The notes below the pieces were generated by a model, which saw only the letters and a program-made list of their open reading frames with translations, did no database searches and was not told the DNA's origin. Below are positions 16,283 through 25,644 of a stretch of DNA of 41,440 bases, piece by piece. The position numbers and the translations under genes are program-made. The DNA comes from UBA1738 sp045658645 (lineage in GTDB: Bacteria; Bacillota; Clostridia; UBA1381). The number at the start of each line of letters is the position of its first letter. The stretch's first letter is position 1. The stretch spans positions 1-41,440 of the forward strand of contig JAZOVJ010000074.1 in NCBI GenBank assembly GCA_045658645.1, read 5' to 3'.

Positions 16283-17113
16283 ATGAAAAGAATTGTTACT
16301 ATTCAGGATATTTCATGCTTTGGAAAATGCTCTCTTACCGTTGCTCTACCTATAATTTCTGCAATGGGCGTTGAGGCAGTTATACTTCCGACAGCGGTTT
16401 TGTCTACACATACAGGCGGATTTAAAAACTTCACATTCCGTGATTTATCAGAGGATATTCCAAAGATTACTGGTCACTGGAAAGAAGAGAATATTGATTT
16501 TGATGCTATATACACAGGCTACCTTGGTTCATTTGAACAGATTGACCAGATGAAGGCCTTTGTTGATGCAAAAAGCGATGATACACTTGTGTTTATCGAC
16601 CCTGCTATGGCGGATAACGGCAAGCTTTACACAGGTTTCACGCCTGAATTTGCACGCCATATGGCAACTTTATGCGCAAAAGCTGACATAATCGTTCCAA
16701 ACTTAACCGAAGCATCTTTTATGCTTGATATTCCATACGTTGAATCAGGATATGATAAGGCATACGTTGAAGATGTTCTTAAAAAGCTTTGTGACCTTGG
16801 TGCAAAGTGTGCAGTTTTGACAGGCGTTGAAATTGAAGCTGGAAAGACAGGCTTTGCTATGTACGATAGCAAAACAGGAGAATTTTCATATTACCAGAAT
16901 GATAAAATTGACGCCAAATTCCACGGCACAGGTGACATTTTCTCATCAGTAACCCTTGGCGGCCTGATGCGTGATAAGAGCCTATACGAAGCTTTAAAGC
17001 TTGCAGCAGACTACACAAGAAAATGTATCGAAACAACAATGCCAGATATGGAAAAGCACTGGTATGGTGTTGAATTTGAAAAAGAAATCCCGTATCTTGT
17101 TGAAAGATTATAA
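16283..17113 (+). CDS. Pyridoxamine/pyridoxal kinase (ribokinase-like)
   Basis: A 276-residue PfkB/ribokinase-like kinase of the pyridoxamine kinase group (PdxY/PdxK-like), which phosphorylates vitamin B6 vitamers in PLP salvage. Signatures are QDISCFGKCSLTVALP near the N-terminus, VLSTHTGGF, GYLGS, PNLTEASFM, and the anion-hole segment HGTGDIFSS with the catalytic aspartate. I start it at ATG 16283 because GAGGTGA at 16271-16277 lies 5 bases upstream; the GTG at 16274 is inside that site. It is monocistronic, with a terminator 5 bases after the stop. A weak promoter (TAAAAT near 16251) may precede it. Confidence 0.88.
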   Translation: MKRIVTIQDISCFGKCSLTVALPIISAMGVEAVILPTAVLSTHTGGFKNFTFRDLSEDIPKITGHWKEENIDFDAIYTGYLGSFEQIDQMKAFVDAKSDDTLVFIDPAMADNGKLYTGFTPEFARHMATLCAKADIIVPNLTEASFMLDIPYVESGYDKAYVEDVLKKLCDLGAKCAVLTGVEIEAGKTGFAMYDSKTGEFSYYQNDKIDAKFHGTGDIFSSVTLGGLMRDKSLYEALKLAADYTRKCIETTMPDMEKHWYGVEFEKEIPYLVERL

Positions 17114-17117
17114 TGAT

Positions 17118-17143
17118 AGACCCGCATATTGCGGGTCTTTTTT
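17118..17143 (+). terminator. Terminator after the pyridoxamine kinase gene
   Basis: AGACCCGCA pairs with TGCGGGTCT around a three-base loop, followed by a T-run. Confidence 0.88.
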
Positions 17144-17162
17144 GCGAGTTGGAAGCTTTTTC

Positions 17163-17191
17163 TTGATATAGTTAGTTTTGTGTGGTAAAAT
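17163..17191 (+). promoter_or_regulatory. Promoter for the zinc-ribbon membrane protein and RNA methyltransferase
   Basis: TTGATA, a 17-base spacer, then TAAAAT, about 62 bases before the next start codon. Confidence 0.6.
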
Positions 17192-17253
17192 GAAAGGAGA
17201 AAAAGAATAAACTATTTGTGAACAAAGTTGACATACTTTCAAAGGAGAATACT

Positions 17254-17526
17254 ATGAACTTTAAAACAAGCAGAACGATAATGTGGTCAGGTCTTGTTAT
17301 TGGTATTTTGATAGCACTGGTGGGTACAGATGAAGGGGACGTGGTTACTAATCCCTGGATTTTTGGCGTTGGAATGTTTATATTCATTCTGTCGCTTTTG
17401 CAGGCGTGTGTATTTTACCGTTGCCCGCATTGCAGATATTCATTAATGAACGTAAAGGGAAACATTCCAAAATTTTGCCCGAAATGCGGAGAAGAAATAA
17501 ACGATGAATCTCAAGGAGAAAAGTAA
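17254..17526 (+). CDS. Small membrane protein with C-terminal zinc ribbon, unknown function
   Basis: A 90-residue protein with two predicted transmembrane segments (about residues 10-26 and 38-58), then a zinc-ribbon tail. The cysteine pairs CPHC (about 62-65) and CPKC (about 80-83) would place the metal site on the cytoplasmic face. I do not recognise a named family. The start is ATG 17254, with AAAGGAG 6 bases upstream; an upstream in-frame start at 17218 has no ribosome binding site. Its stop codon overlaps the start of the methyltransferase gene (TAATG), so the two are translationally coupled. Confidence 0.75.
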   Translation: MNFKTSRTIMWSGLVIGILIALVGTDEGDVVTNPWIFGVGMFIFILSLLQACVFYRCPHCRYSLMNVKGNIPKFCPKCGEEINDESQGEK

Positions 17527-18272
17527 TGATGAAAGAGATTACCTCAACAAAGAATGAAACATATAAATACATAAAGTCATTAAAGACCAAAAAGGCGAGA
17601 ATGAAGAACCGTCAGTACACCATAGAGGGTATAAAATCGGTTCGTGATGCGATTTCAGCTGGAGCTGATATTGACTTTATTGCGGTGTCTGACAAGCTGC
17701 AGGAGAGTTTTAATTTTACCAACATTTATATGGTGGCAGACGAAATTTTTGCGCCTCTTTGTGATACTGATACACCGCAGGGCGTTCTTGCGGTTATAAA
17801 TATGCCTGATGCGGACGAAAAGGCGTTGGACAGGGATTTGTACCTGTTATGCGATAAAGTCAATGACCCGGGCAATATGGGCACGATTATACGTATTTGT
17901 GATGCGGCGGACTGCGGACTTCTTTTAATGGAGGATACCGTTGATATTTACAGTCCAAAAACAGTCCGTGCAAGTATGGGTTCATTTTTCCATATCAAAG
18001 CAAAATGCGGTCTTACAAAAGCCGATATTTTAAAGATGAAAGAGGACGGCTATAAGATAATAAGCGGGGCTTTGACCGACAACACTATTGACTTTAAGGA
18101 TGCTGATTATTCCGGCAAAACTATCATTGTGGTGGGTAATGAAGCCAACGGCATAACAGACGAAATTCTGTCAATTTCCGACACAATTGTAAAAATCCCG
18201 ATTTATGGACAAGCAGAGTCCTTAAACGTGGCAGTTGCGGCATCTTTGCTGGTTTATGAAGCCAAAAGATAA
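17526..18272 (+). CDS. SpoU/TrmH-family RNA 2'-O-methyltransferase
   Basis: A 248-residue SPOUT-class methyltransferase. The N-terminal substrate-binding domain reads STKNETYKYIKSLKTKKARMKN. The knotted SAM-binding domain has motif 1 DKVNDPGNMGTIIRICDAA, motif 2 IIVVGNEANGI and motif 3 IPIYGQAESLNVAVAASLLVYE. It should methylate a ribose in rRNA or tRNA; the exact site cannot be told from sequence alone. ATG 17526 and 17529 are both possible behind AAGGAG. Confidence 0.9.
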   Translation: MMKEITSTKNETYKYIKSLKTKKARMKNRQYTIEGIKSVRDAISAGADIDFIAVSDKLQESFNFTNIYMVADEIFAPLCDTDTPQGVLAVINMPDADEKALDRDLYLLCDKVNDPGNMGTIIRICDAADCGLLLMEDTVDIYSPKTVRASMGSFFHIKAKCGLTKADILKMKEDGYKIISGALTDNTIDFKDADYSGKTIIVVGNEANGITDEILSISDTIVKIPIYGQAESLNVAVAASLLVYEAKR

Positions 18273-18324
18273 GGGTGATTTTGAAAAAAACTTTCCTATT
18301 AAATAGAAAATTTAAAAAAAATCT

Positions 18325-18353
18325 TTGACATTCGTACCATTTTGTAGTATGGT
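18325..18353 (+). promoter_or_regulatory. Promoter for dprA-topA block
   Basis: TTGACA, a 17-base spacer, then TATGGT; the -35 is perfect and the -10 is weak. An inverted repeat, TACCAT-N8-ATGGTA (18335-18354), covers the spacer and the -10, and might be an operator or chance. Confidence 0.5.
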
Positions 18354-18387
18354 ATAAGATGTGAAGATTTTTTTTGTGGAGGAAAAG

Positions 18388-19542
18388 ATGGAAAATAATC
18401 TGCTATATTGGGTGTGGCTTACCGACATTTGCGGCGTTTATAATAACGATATAAACGCACTTTTAGAACAATTTGATACAGTGGATGAAATCTACAAAGC
18501 CACCGACTATTCGGATATTTTAAATGTAAAACAGTTAACTCTTAAAAAACTCCGTGACAAAAGTCTTAAAAGAGCTGAAAAGATAAAAGAGAATTGTGAT
18601 AAAATCGGTGCTGAGATTGTCACCTTCGATGATAAACGATACCCCGACTCTTTAAGAACTATTATAAACCCGCCTTATGTTCTTTATATGCGTGGCGAGA
18701 TTATGAAATGGGACAGAATTTTAGGTATCGGCGTTGTTGGAACACGAAAATGCAGTGATTACGGTCATAAAGCGGTTGACTATATCGTAAAAGATTTGGC
18801 ACTTTGCGGTGCAACCATAATAAGCGGTATGGCTGAGGGTATTGACGGACTTTCTGCACGTGCGGCACTTGCTGCAGGAAATAAAACTGTAGCTGTTTTG
18901 GGTACAGCCATTGACAATCCATACCCTTTTGAAAACAGAGGACTGATGCAGAAGATTATTGATAACGGAACGGTAATTTCTGAGTATCCGCCGGGTGCAA
19001 GAACGCAACGAACAAGCTTTCCGTGGCGAAACAGAATTATCAGTGGTTTATCAAAAGGTGTGCTTGTTATTGAAGCACCTGAGAAAAGTGGGGCTTTGAT
19101 AACCGCAAACTATGCGCTGGAGCAGGGAAAAGACATTTTTGCGGTTCCGGGTAATATTTTCAAAAAGGAAAGCGTAGGTGCAAACAATCTTTTAGCAAAC
19201 GGTGCTAAAGCAGTTCAATCGGCTGCGGATATTCTTAATGAGTATGTGTATGAGATGGAACGACTTAACATAGAGAAACCAACCATGGTTTCGAAGATTT
19301 TTTCAAAGTCTGAAAAGATAGATAATGAGATAAAGCTTTCGATAGACGATAAGCGTTTTTCGGGACTTTCGGACAGCGACAGGAATATAATTGCGTTATT
19401 GATTGAAGATAATATGCATATTGATGATATTGCAAGAAGAAGCGGAATATCAGCAGGTGAGCTTACAACTAAACTTGCTATGCTTGAATTTTCGGGGCAT
19501 ATTCAAAAAATTCCCGGAAATAACTATAAACTGAACGTATAA
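18388..19542 (+). CDS. dprA: DNA-processing protein DprA
   Basis: A 384-residue DprA, which binds incoming single-stranded DNA and loads RecA in natural transformation. It has an N-terminal helical region and a Rossmann-like core with GVVGTRKCSDYG, ISGMAEGIDGLSARAAL, TAVLG-like strands, SEYPPG and FPWRNRIISGLS. A C-terminal winged-helix domain is at about 320-384. I use ATG 18388 (GGAGG 5 bases upstream) rather than the GTG at 18361, which lies too close to the promoter. It is followed 22 bases later by topA, a common order in Firmicutes. Confidence 0.93.
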   Translation: MENNLLYWVWLTDICGVYNNDINALLEQFDTVDEIYKATDYSDILNVKQLTLKKLRDKSLKRAEKIKENCDKIGAEIVTFDDKRYPDSLRTIINPPYVLYMRGEIMKWDRILGIGVVGTRKCSDYGHKAVDYIVKDLALCGATIISGMAEGIDGLSARAALAAGNKTVAVLGTAIDNPYPFENRGLMQKIIDNGTVISEYPPGARTQRTSFPWRNRIISGLSKGVLVIEAPEKSGALITANYALEQGKDIFAVPGNIFKKESVGANNLLANGAKAVQSAADILNEYVYEMERLNIEKPTMVSKIFSKSEKIDNEIKLSIDDKRFSGLSDSDRNIIALLIEDNMHIDDIARRSGISAGELTTKLAMLEFSGHIQKIPGNNYKLNV

Positions 19543-19564
19543 TTAAGGAGGAAGAGCTACTTAA

Positions 19565-21643
19565 ATGGCTAAGAAACTTTTAATCGTGGAGTCACCGGCA
19601 AAGGCCGGAACAATAAAAAAATACCTTGGTAAAGATTACGAGGTGACTGCATCTATGGGTCACATTATTGACCTGCCGAAGAGTCAGCTTGGCGTAGATT
19701 TAGATAATGAATTTGAGCCAAAGTATATTACAATAAGAGGCAAGGGTGAGCTTTTAACAAAACTTAAAAAGCAGGCAAAAGCTGCTGATAAAGTATATCT
19801 TGCAACCGACCCGGACCGTGAAGGAGAAGCTATAAGCTGGCATCTGGCAAACGCTTTGGGAATTGACCCTGATGAAAAGTGCCGTGTGACCTTTAACGAA
19901 ATCACAAAAAATGCGGTTAAGACATCTATCAAAGAACCGAGAGCTATTGATATGGACCTTGTTAACGCACAGCAGGCAAGACGTGTTCTTGACAGAATTG
20001 TGGGTTATAAAATAAGCCCTATTCTTTGGGAAAAGGTTAAAAAGGGTCTTTCTGCAGGCCGTGTTCAGTCAGTTGCAACAAGAATGATTTGTGACAGAGA
20101 AGATGAAATCGAAAACTTCAATCCTAAGGAATTCTGGACAGTTGAAGCGGTTTTAGTAAGTGGTAAAAAGGAATTTATCGCAAAATACTACGGTGAAAAC
20201 GGCAAGGAAACCGAGCTTACAAGCGGTGAGGAAGCCGATAAAATTATAAAAGACACCAAAGAATTAACAGTTTCACAGGTAAAGGAAAGCGAGGTTATCA
20301 AGAACCCACCGCCACCATTTACTACAAGTACACTTCAGCAGGATGCATCAAGAAAGCTGGGATTTGCAACTCACAAGACTATGCAGACTGCACAGACTCT
20401 ATATGAAGGTGTGAATATAGGCGGAAAAATCGGTTTTGTGGGTCTTATCACCTATATGAGAACCGACTCACTTCGTATTTCAAATGATGCACAAAAAGAG
20501 GCTATCGGCTATCTTACAGAGCAGTACGGCAAGGAATATGTGAAGCCAAGACAGTATAAGTCAGGCAAAAATTCACAGGATGCGCACGAAGCAATCCGTC
20601 CTACAAGCATAAATATAACACCGGTATCGGTTAAGGATAAGTTAACGAATGACCAGTATAAACTATATAAACTTATCTGGGAAAGATTTGCGGCAAGCCA
20701 GATGGCAGCATCAGTTTATAACTCAACAAATGTAACATTAACATCAGGTACACACACATTCCGTGCAACAGGCTCTGAATTGGTGTTCAAGGGATACCAG
20801 AAGGTATATGTTGAGGGAAGTGACGTTGAAAAGGAAAAGGATAAAACACTTCCGACTCTTACTGAAAACCAAAAAGCAGACATCAAGAATATTGATTCAG
20901 CACAGCACTTCACAAAGCCACCTGCAAGATATTCAGAAGCAGCACTTGTTCACGCTTTGGAAGAAAACGGCATAGGCAGACCAAGTACCTATGCGCCAAC
21001 AATTACAACAATTGTATCACGAGGATATGTAAGACGTATCAAAAAACAGCTTGTTCCGACAGAGCTTGGTATGATAACTACCGATATCATGAAAAAGAGC
21101 TTTGAAAATATTGTAGATATTGAGTTTACTGCCGAAATGGAGCAAAAACTTGACGCAGTTGAGGGCGGAAAAACAGATTGGGTTAAGATTTTAAAAGAGT
21201 TCTACCCTGATTTTGAAAAGAACCTTGAAAATGCTCAAAAAGCTGTTGAAAAGGTAAAAATCAAAGACGAGGAATCTGACGTTGTGTGCGAAAAGTGCGG
21301 ACGAAAGATGGTATATAAAATCAGTAAGTTCGGAAAGTTCCTTGCTTGCCCCGGATATCCGGAATGCAAGAACACAATGGCAATCCGTACAGAAACAGGC
21401 GTTAAATGCCCGAAATGCGGAGGAGAAATTCTGTCTAAAAAGTCACGAAAGGGAAAAACCTACTTTGGTTGCGAAAATAATCCAAAGTGTGACTTTATGG
21501 TTTGGGATACTCCTGTTAAAAAGGAAAAATGCCCTGAATGCGGCGGAATTTTGTTGAAGCGCAAGGGTAAAAATGCAAAGACTTACTGCGCAAACGAAAA
21601 TTGTAAATTTGAAATTAAGCCGGAAAGGAAATCCGACAAATGA
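19565..21643 (+). CDS. topA: DNA topoisomerase I (type IA)
   Basis: A 692-residue type IA topoisomerase that relaxes negative supercoils. The Toprim domain begins KKLLIVESPAKAGTIKKYLG and includes the DPDREGEA acidic motif. The catalytic tyrosine lies in GLITYMRTDSLRIS at about residues 298-311, and SQDAHEAIRPT follows. Three C-terminal four-cysteine zinc fingers start near residues 578, 620 and 660. The ribosome binding site GGAGG is 13 bases before the ATG, an unusually long spacing, and no better in-frame start exists. The stop overlaps trmFO. Confidence 0.97.
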   Translation: MAKKLLIVESPAKAGTIKKYLGKDYEVTASMGHIIDLPKSQLGVDLDNEFEPKYITIRGKGELLTKLKKQAKAADKVYLATDPDREGEAISWHLANALGIDPDEKCRVTFNEITKNAVKTSIKEPRAIDMDLVNAQQARRVLDRIVGYKISPILWEKVKKGLSAGRVQSVATRMICDREDEIENFNPKEFWTVEAVLVSGKKEFIAKYYGENGKETELTSGEEADKIIKDTKELTVSQVKESEVIKNPPPPFTTSTLQQDASRKLGFATHKTMQTAQTLYEGVNIGGKIGFVGLITYMRTDSLRISNDAQKEAIGYLTEQYGKEYVKPRQYKSGKNSQDAHEAIRPTSINITPVSVKDKLTNDQYKLYKLIWERFAASQMAASVYNSTNVTLTSGTHTFRATGSELVFKGYQKVYVEGSDVEKEKDKTLPTLTENQKADIKNIDSAQHFTKPPARYSEAALVHALEENGIGRPSTYAPTITTIVSRGYVRRIKKQLVPTELGMITTDIMKKSFENIVDIEFTAEMEQKLDAVEGGKTDWVKILKEFYPDFEKNLENAQKAVEKVKIKDEESDVVCEKCGRKMVYKISKFGKFLACPGYPECKNTMAIRTETGVKCPKCGGEILSKKSRKGKTYFGCENNPKCDFMVWDTPVKKEKCPECGGILLKRKGKNAKTYCANENCKFEIKPERKSDK

Positions 21644-22953
21644 AGGTAAAGGTAATAGGAGCAGGTCTTGCAGGATGCGAGGCGGCGTATCAACTGGCAA
21701 AACACGGCATAGACGTTGAGCTTTTTGAAATGAAGCCCAAAAAGTACTCGCCTGCACACAAAAGCCCTAACTTTTTCGAGCTTGTCTGCTCAAACTCCTT
21801 AAAAGCCGACAGAATTGAAAATGCCTGCGGACTTTTAAAAGAGGAAATGCGACTTTTTGACTCGGTTATGATGCGCTCTGCAGACGTATCCAAAGTTCCG
21901 GCAGGCGGTGCTTTAGCCGTTGACAGAGATGTTTTTTCAGAGTTTGCAACAAAGCTTATAAAGGAAAATCCGCATATTACAGTTCATTATGATGAAGTGA
22001 CTAAAATAAATCCTGATGAATACACTATAATTGCAACAGGACCTTTGACAACGGATGCTTTGAGTGAAGAAATTGCAAAGCTTACCGAAAGTTCAGGACT
22101 TTACTTCTTCGATGCGGCAGCACCTGTTGTAACAAAGGAAAGCATAGATATGGATAAGGTGTTCTACGGCGCAAGATATGACCGTGGAACTGCTGACTAT
22201 ATTAACTGCCCGATGACAAAAGAGGAGTATGACGCATTTTATTCAGAGCTTATAAATGCCGAAACTGCCAAGCTTAAAGAGTTTGAAAACCAGAAGGTTT
22301 TTGAGGGATGTATGCCTGTTGAGGTTATGGCAAAAAGAGGAGAACAAACACTTCTTTTCGGACCATTAAAGCCTGTTGGACTAACAAACCCTAAAACAGG
22401 AAAAGACGATTCCTATGCAGTAATTCAGCTTCGTCAGGATAACAAAGAGGCTACCCTTTATAACCTTGTGGGATTTCAGACAAATCTTAAATGGGGAGAA
22501 CAGAAAAGGGTTTTTTCAATGATACCGGGACTTTCTGATGCAGAGTTTGTGCGATACGGCGTTATGCACCGAAACACGTACATTGATGCACCAAGAATAC
22601 TTAATAAGTACTATCAGATGAAAAAGTATCCAAAGGTATTTTTTGCAGGTCAGATTACAGGTGTTGAGGGTTACGTTGAATCTGCATCTTCAGGGATTTT
22701 AGCAGGATTTAATATGGCGCAGATGATTTTGGGTGGTAAAATGTTTGAGCCTGACTCAAAAACGGCAATCGGTGCACTTCCTAACTATATCTCGGACGAG
22801 AGCATAGAAAAGCTACAGCCTATGAATGCGAATTTCGGCATAATTGAAAGCCTTGACAGACGCATAAAAAACAAAGTTGAAAGATACAATGCAATTGCAC
22901 TTCGTGCACTTGACACATTGAAAGAACAACTTCTGAAATACAGCGATAATTAA
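21640..22953 (+). CDS. trmFO: tRNA (uracil-5-)-methyltransferase TrmFO
   Basis: A 437-residue folate- and FAD-dependent enzyme that makes m5U54 in tRNA. The N-terminal FAD motif is VIGAGLAGCEAAYQLAK, followed by the family segments SNSLKADRIENACGLLKEEM, PAGGALAVDR, and YGVMHRNTYIDAP. It overlaps topA by four bases (ATGA), an arrangement often seen in Firmicutes, where topA and trmFO are neighbours. Confidence 0.96.
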   Translation: MKVKVIGAGLAGCEAAYQLAKHGIDVELFEMKPKKYSPAHKSPNFFELVCSNSLKADRIENACGLLKEEMRLFDSVMMRSADVSKVPAGGALAVDRDVFSEFATKLIKENPHITVHYDEVTKINPDEYTIIATGPLTTDALSEEIAKLTESSGLYFFDAAAPVVTKESIDMDKVFYGARYDRGTADYINCPMTKEEYDAFYSELINAETAKLKEFENQKVFEGCMPVEVMAKRGEQTLLFGPLKPVGLTNPKTGKDDSYAVIQLRQDNKEATLYNLVGFQTNLKWGEQKRVFSMIPGLSDAEFVRYGVMHRNTYIDAPRILNKYYQMKKYPKVFFAGQITGVEGYVESASSGILAGFNMAQMILGGKMFEPDSKTAIGALPNYISDESIEKLQPMNANFGIIESLDRRIKNKVERYNAIALRALDTLKEQLLKYSDN

Positions 22954-22973
22954 TTTTAAAGAGGATAAATGAT

Positions 22974-24677
22974 ATGGATTTTAGAGAGTATACCATTGAC
23001 AAAATTACAAGTATAACAGGTCTTGACAGAGATACCATTGCAAAGGCAGTAGAAACTCCGCCTGAGCAGAAACTTGGCGATTTGGCGTTCCCTTGCTTTA
23101 TCTTGGCAAGAACGTTAAAGAAAGCACCGCCGGTAATTGCAGCAGAGCTTGCAGAAAAGTTTTCACAAGACGAAAATATCGAAAAAGCTCAGGCAGTTGG
23201 CGGATATTTGAACTTCTTTTATTCAAGATGTGCATTCACAAAGAATACTGTAAGTGAAGTTTTGGAAAAGGGCGAGGACTACGGAAAGTCCGATATGGGA
23301 AAAGACAAAACTGTTCTTGTTGAATATTCATCGCCGAATATCGCAAAGCCGTTCCATATTGGTCATCTTTTCTCAACCGCAGTAGGTCATTCTCTTGAGA
23401 GAATTTATAACAGACTTGGGTATAATACTGTAAAGCTTAACCACCTTGGCGACTGGGGAACTCAGTTTGGTAAGCTGATTGTTGCCTACAAGTTATGGGG
23501 TGATGACAGTGTTATCGAAAAAGACCCTATAAATGAGCTTTTAAAGATTTACGTTAAGTTCCACGAAGAAGCAGAGAAGAAGCCTGAGCTTGAGGATGAG
23601 GCGAGGGAATACTTTAAAAAGCTTGAAGAAGGCGATGATGAGGCAACTTCACTATGGCAGCACTTCCGTGATTTGAGTCTTGTTGAATTCAAGCGTGTTT
23701 ATGATATGCTTGGCGTGAGCTTTGACTCATATAACGGCGAGAGCTTCTATTCTGATAAGATGGACGAAGTGGTTGACATATTAAGAGATAAAGGTCTTTT
23801 AACTGATAGTGAGGGTGCACAGGTTGTTGAACTTCCTGAGCTTGGCGAAAATACACCGCCTTGCATCATCTTAAAGTCAGACGGTGCTACAATTTATGCG
23901 ACCCGTGATATTGCGGCAGCACTTTACCGTCACAGAACCTATGATTTCTATAAGAATATTTACGTTGTAGGAACACCGCAAAGCCTGCACTTCAAGCAGA
24001 TTTTTGCGGTTATGAAAAAAGCCGGTTGGGACTGGGCAGAAGGATGTCAGCACGTAAACTTCGGTCTTGTAAAGTTCCCGGACAAAAAGCTATCAACCCG
24101 TCACGGTGACGTGGTGTTCTTGGAAGATGTTCTTAATGAATCAATCCAGAAAACACGAGAAATTATTGAAACAAACAGTCCGAATATGGAAGATAAGGAT
24201 GAGGTTGCAAAGAAAATTGGTATTGGTGCTATTCTTTACACATTCCTTAAAAACTCAAGAGAAAAGGATATTGTTTTTTCATGGGACAGTATGCTTGACT
24301 TTGAGGGCGAATCTGCACCATACGTTCAGTATAGCTATGCAAGAGGTAAGAGCATCTTGAGAAGAAGCGATATTGAGCTGAAAGACATTGATTTTTCACT
24401 TGTAACAACTGATGAAGAATATGCGCTTGTAACACATTTAAACGCATTTTTGGACGCTGTAAAGGACGCTAGTGACAAGAACGAACCATTCTATGTAAAC
24501 CGTTACGTAACAGTTCTTGCACGTCTTTTCAATAAGTTCTATAACAGTTGCCCGATTTTAAAGGACGATGTGGCGGATGATGTTAAAAAGGCAAGACTTG
24601 CACTTGTTAAGGCAAGCTGTCAAGTCATAAAATCGGCGCTTTACCTGTTGGGTATAGAAGCAGTGGAGAGTATGTAA
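22974..24677 (+). CDS. argS: Arginyl-tRNA synthetase
   Basis: A 567-residue class I synthetase. The ArgRS N-terminal domain is at about 1-85. The HIGH motif is intact (PFHIGH, residues 126-131) after EYSSPNIAKP, and the KMSKS loop is represented by KLSTRHGD, as usual in ArgRS. The C-terminal DALR anticodon domain ends the protein. GAGGA precedes the ATG by about 8 bases. No T-box leader is present between trmFO and argS (20 bases). The two genes after it are close and co-directional. Confidence 0.97.
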   Translation: MDFREYTIDKITSITGLDRDTIAKAVETPPEQKLGDLAFPCFILARTLKKAPPVIAAELAEKFSQDENIEKAQAVGGYLNFFYSRCAFTKNTVSEVLEKGEDYGKSDMGKDKTVLVEYSSPNIAKPFHIGHLFSTAVGHSLERIYNRLGYNTVKLNHLGDWGTQFGKLIVAYKLWGDDSVIEKDPINELLKIYVKFHEEAEKKPELEDEAREYFKKLEEGDDEATSLWQHFRDLSLVEFKRVYDMLGVSFDSYNGESFYSDKMDEVVDILRDKGLLTDSEGAQVVELPELGENTPPCIILKSDGATIYATRDIAAALYRHRTYDFYKNIYVVGTPQSLHFKQIFAVMKKAGWDWAEGCQHVNFGLVKFPDKKLSTRHGDVVFLEDVLNESIQKTREIIETNSPNMEDKDEVAKKIGIGAILYTFLKNSREKDIVFSWDSMLDFEGESAPYVQYSYARGKSILRRSDIELKDIDFSLVTTDEEYALVTHLNAFLDAVKDASDKNEPFYVNRYVTVLARLFNKFYNSCPILKDDVADDVKKARLALVKASCQVIKSALYLLGIEAVESM

Positions 24678-24686
24678 GGAGAAGAA

Positions 24687-24938
24687 ATGGAAACAAAAGT
24701 TGCACTGATTGGAATTGTAGTTGAAAATTTTGATTCAGTAACAAAATTGAACGATATTCTGCACGCATATTCTGACGTTATAATCGGCAGAATGGGTATT
24801 CCATATAAGGACAGAGGCGTGTCTATTATAAGCGTTGCTGTAGATGCAACCGAGGACAAAATCAGTGCTTTGTCAGGAAAGATAGGGAAGCTTCCCGGCA
24901 TTTCTTCAAAAACGGTTTATGCAAAAATGGGAGAGTAG
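24687..24938 (+). CDS. TM1266-type iron-only hydrogenase system putative regulator
   Basis: An 83-residue ACT-like small protein. The pattern VALIGIVVENFDSVTKLNDILHAYSD, IIGRMGIPYKDRGVSIISV and GKLPGISSKTVYAKMG matches the TM1266 family. That family accompanies [FeFe]-hydrogenase genes and is thought to regulate hydrogenase maturation or expression. No hydrogenase genes are in this window, so the link is from the family only. GGAG lies 6 bases upstream, and it is 9 bases after argS. Confidence 0.85.
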   Translation: METKVALIGIVVENFDSVTKLNDILHAYSDVIIGRMGIPYKDRGVSIISVAVDATEDKISALSGKIGKLPGISSKTVYAKMGE

Positions 24939-24941
24939 CAT

Positions 24942-25610
24942 ATGAAAGAGAAGATTTATACAATCCCGATAAACGAGGCGTTTGAACAGATTTGCGAGTG
25001 TCCTCTGTGCTTTATAGAAAAGCGTCTTGAAAACGAGGCAGTGGAGTATGAACTGGGTGCTGCTATGATGGAACCTGACCACAGAGAACTTACAAACGAG
25101 AAAGGTTTTTGTAAAAGGCATCTTGAAATGATGTTTGAAACCCCAAACAAGCTATCTCTTGCATTGGTTCTGGATACTCATCTTTTGGAAGTAAGGAAAA
25201 AGATTTCTGCCTTAAAGGATACAAAAAAGGGACTTTTCAAAAAGGAAACCCCGTCAATTTCTGATACTGTAGATGCTTGCATTATCTGTGAAAAGATAGA
25301 TAAAACAATGAACAGATATATGGATGTTTTAGTGTCAATGTATAAGGACGAGCCGGAATTTCGCGAAAAGTTCCATAAATCAAAAGGCTTCTGTCTTGCT
25401 CACTTTGGAAAGCTTTTAGAAAGAGCAAGCGGTGACTTTTTAAAGGCTTTGATTGAAAAGGAAGAAAAGGAACTTGAAATCATAAATGATGATATTCACA
25501 AGTTCACTTTGAAGTTTGACTATCGAAACCGTGATATGGAGTGGGGAACCGCAAAGGATGCACCGAAGCGGTGCGTAGAAAAAATTGTGGGATACATAAA
25601 AGAAGAATAA
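24942..25610 (+). CDS. DUF6062 family protein with duplicated CxxC...C...H module
   Basis: A 222-residue protein of unknown function (DUF6062). It contains two similar halves. In each, a CxxC pair (CPLC at about 21-24; CIIC at about 109-112) is followed about 45 residues later by KGFCxxH (GFCKRH; GFCLAH). Each half could bind a metal through three cysteines and a histidine; this is my reading, not an established fact. The gene starts three bases after the TM1266-type regulator and ends at a terminator shared with ispE. Confidence 0.75.
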   Translation: MKEKIYTIPINEAFEQICECPLCFIEKRLENEAVEYELGAAMMEPDHRELTNEKGFCKRHLEMMFETPNKLSLALVLDTHLLEVRKKISALKDTKKGLFKKETPSISDTVDACIICEKIDKTMNRYMDVLVSMYKDEPEFREKFHKSKGFCLAHFGKLLERASGDFLKALIEKEEKELEIINDDIHKFTLKFDYRNRDMEWGTAKDAPKRCVEKIVGYIKEE

Positions 25611-25614
25611 AATG

Positions 25615-25644
25615 AAAGTCGGCGTGACGTTACGCCGACTTTTT
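25615..25644 (+). terminator. Bidirectional terminator between DUF6062 gene and ispE
   Basis: An 11-base-pair stem (AAAGTCGGCGT/ACGCCGACTTT, loop GACGTT) is flanked by A- and T-rich ends and separates two convergent genes. Confidence 0.88.
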
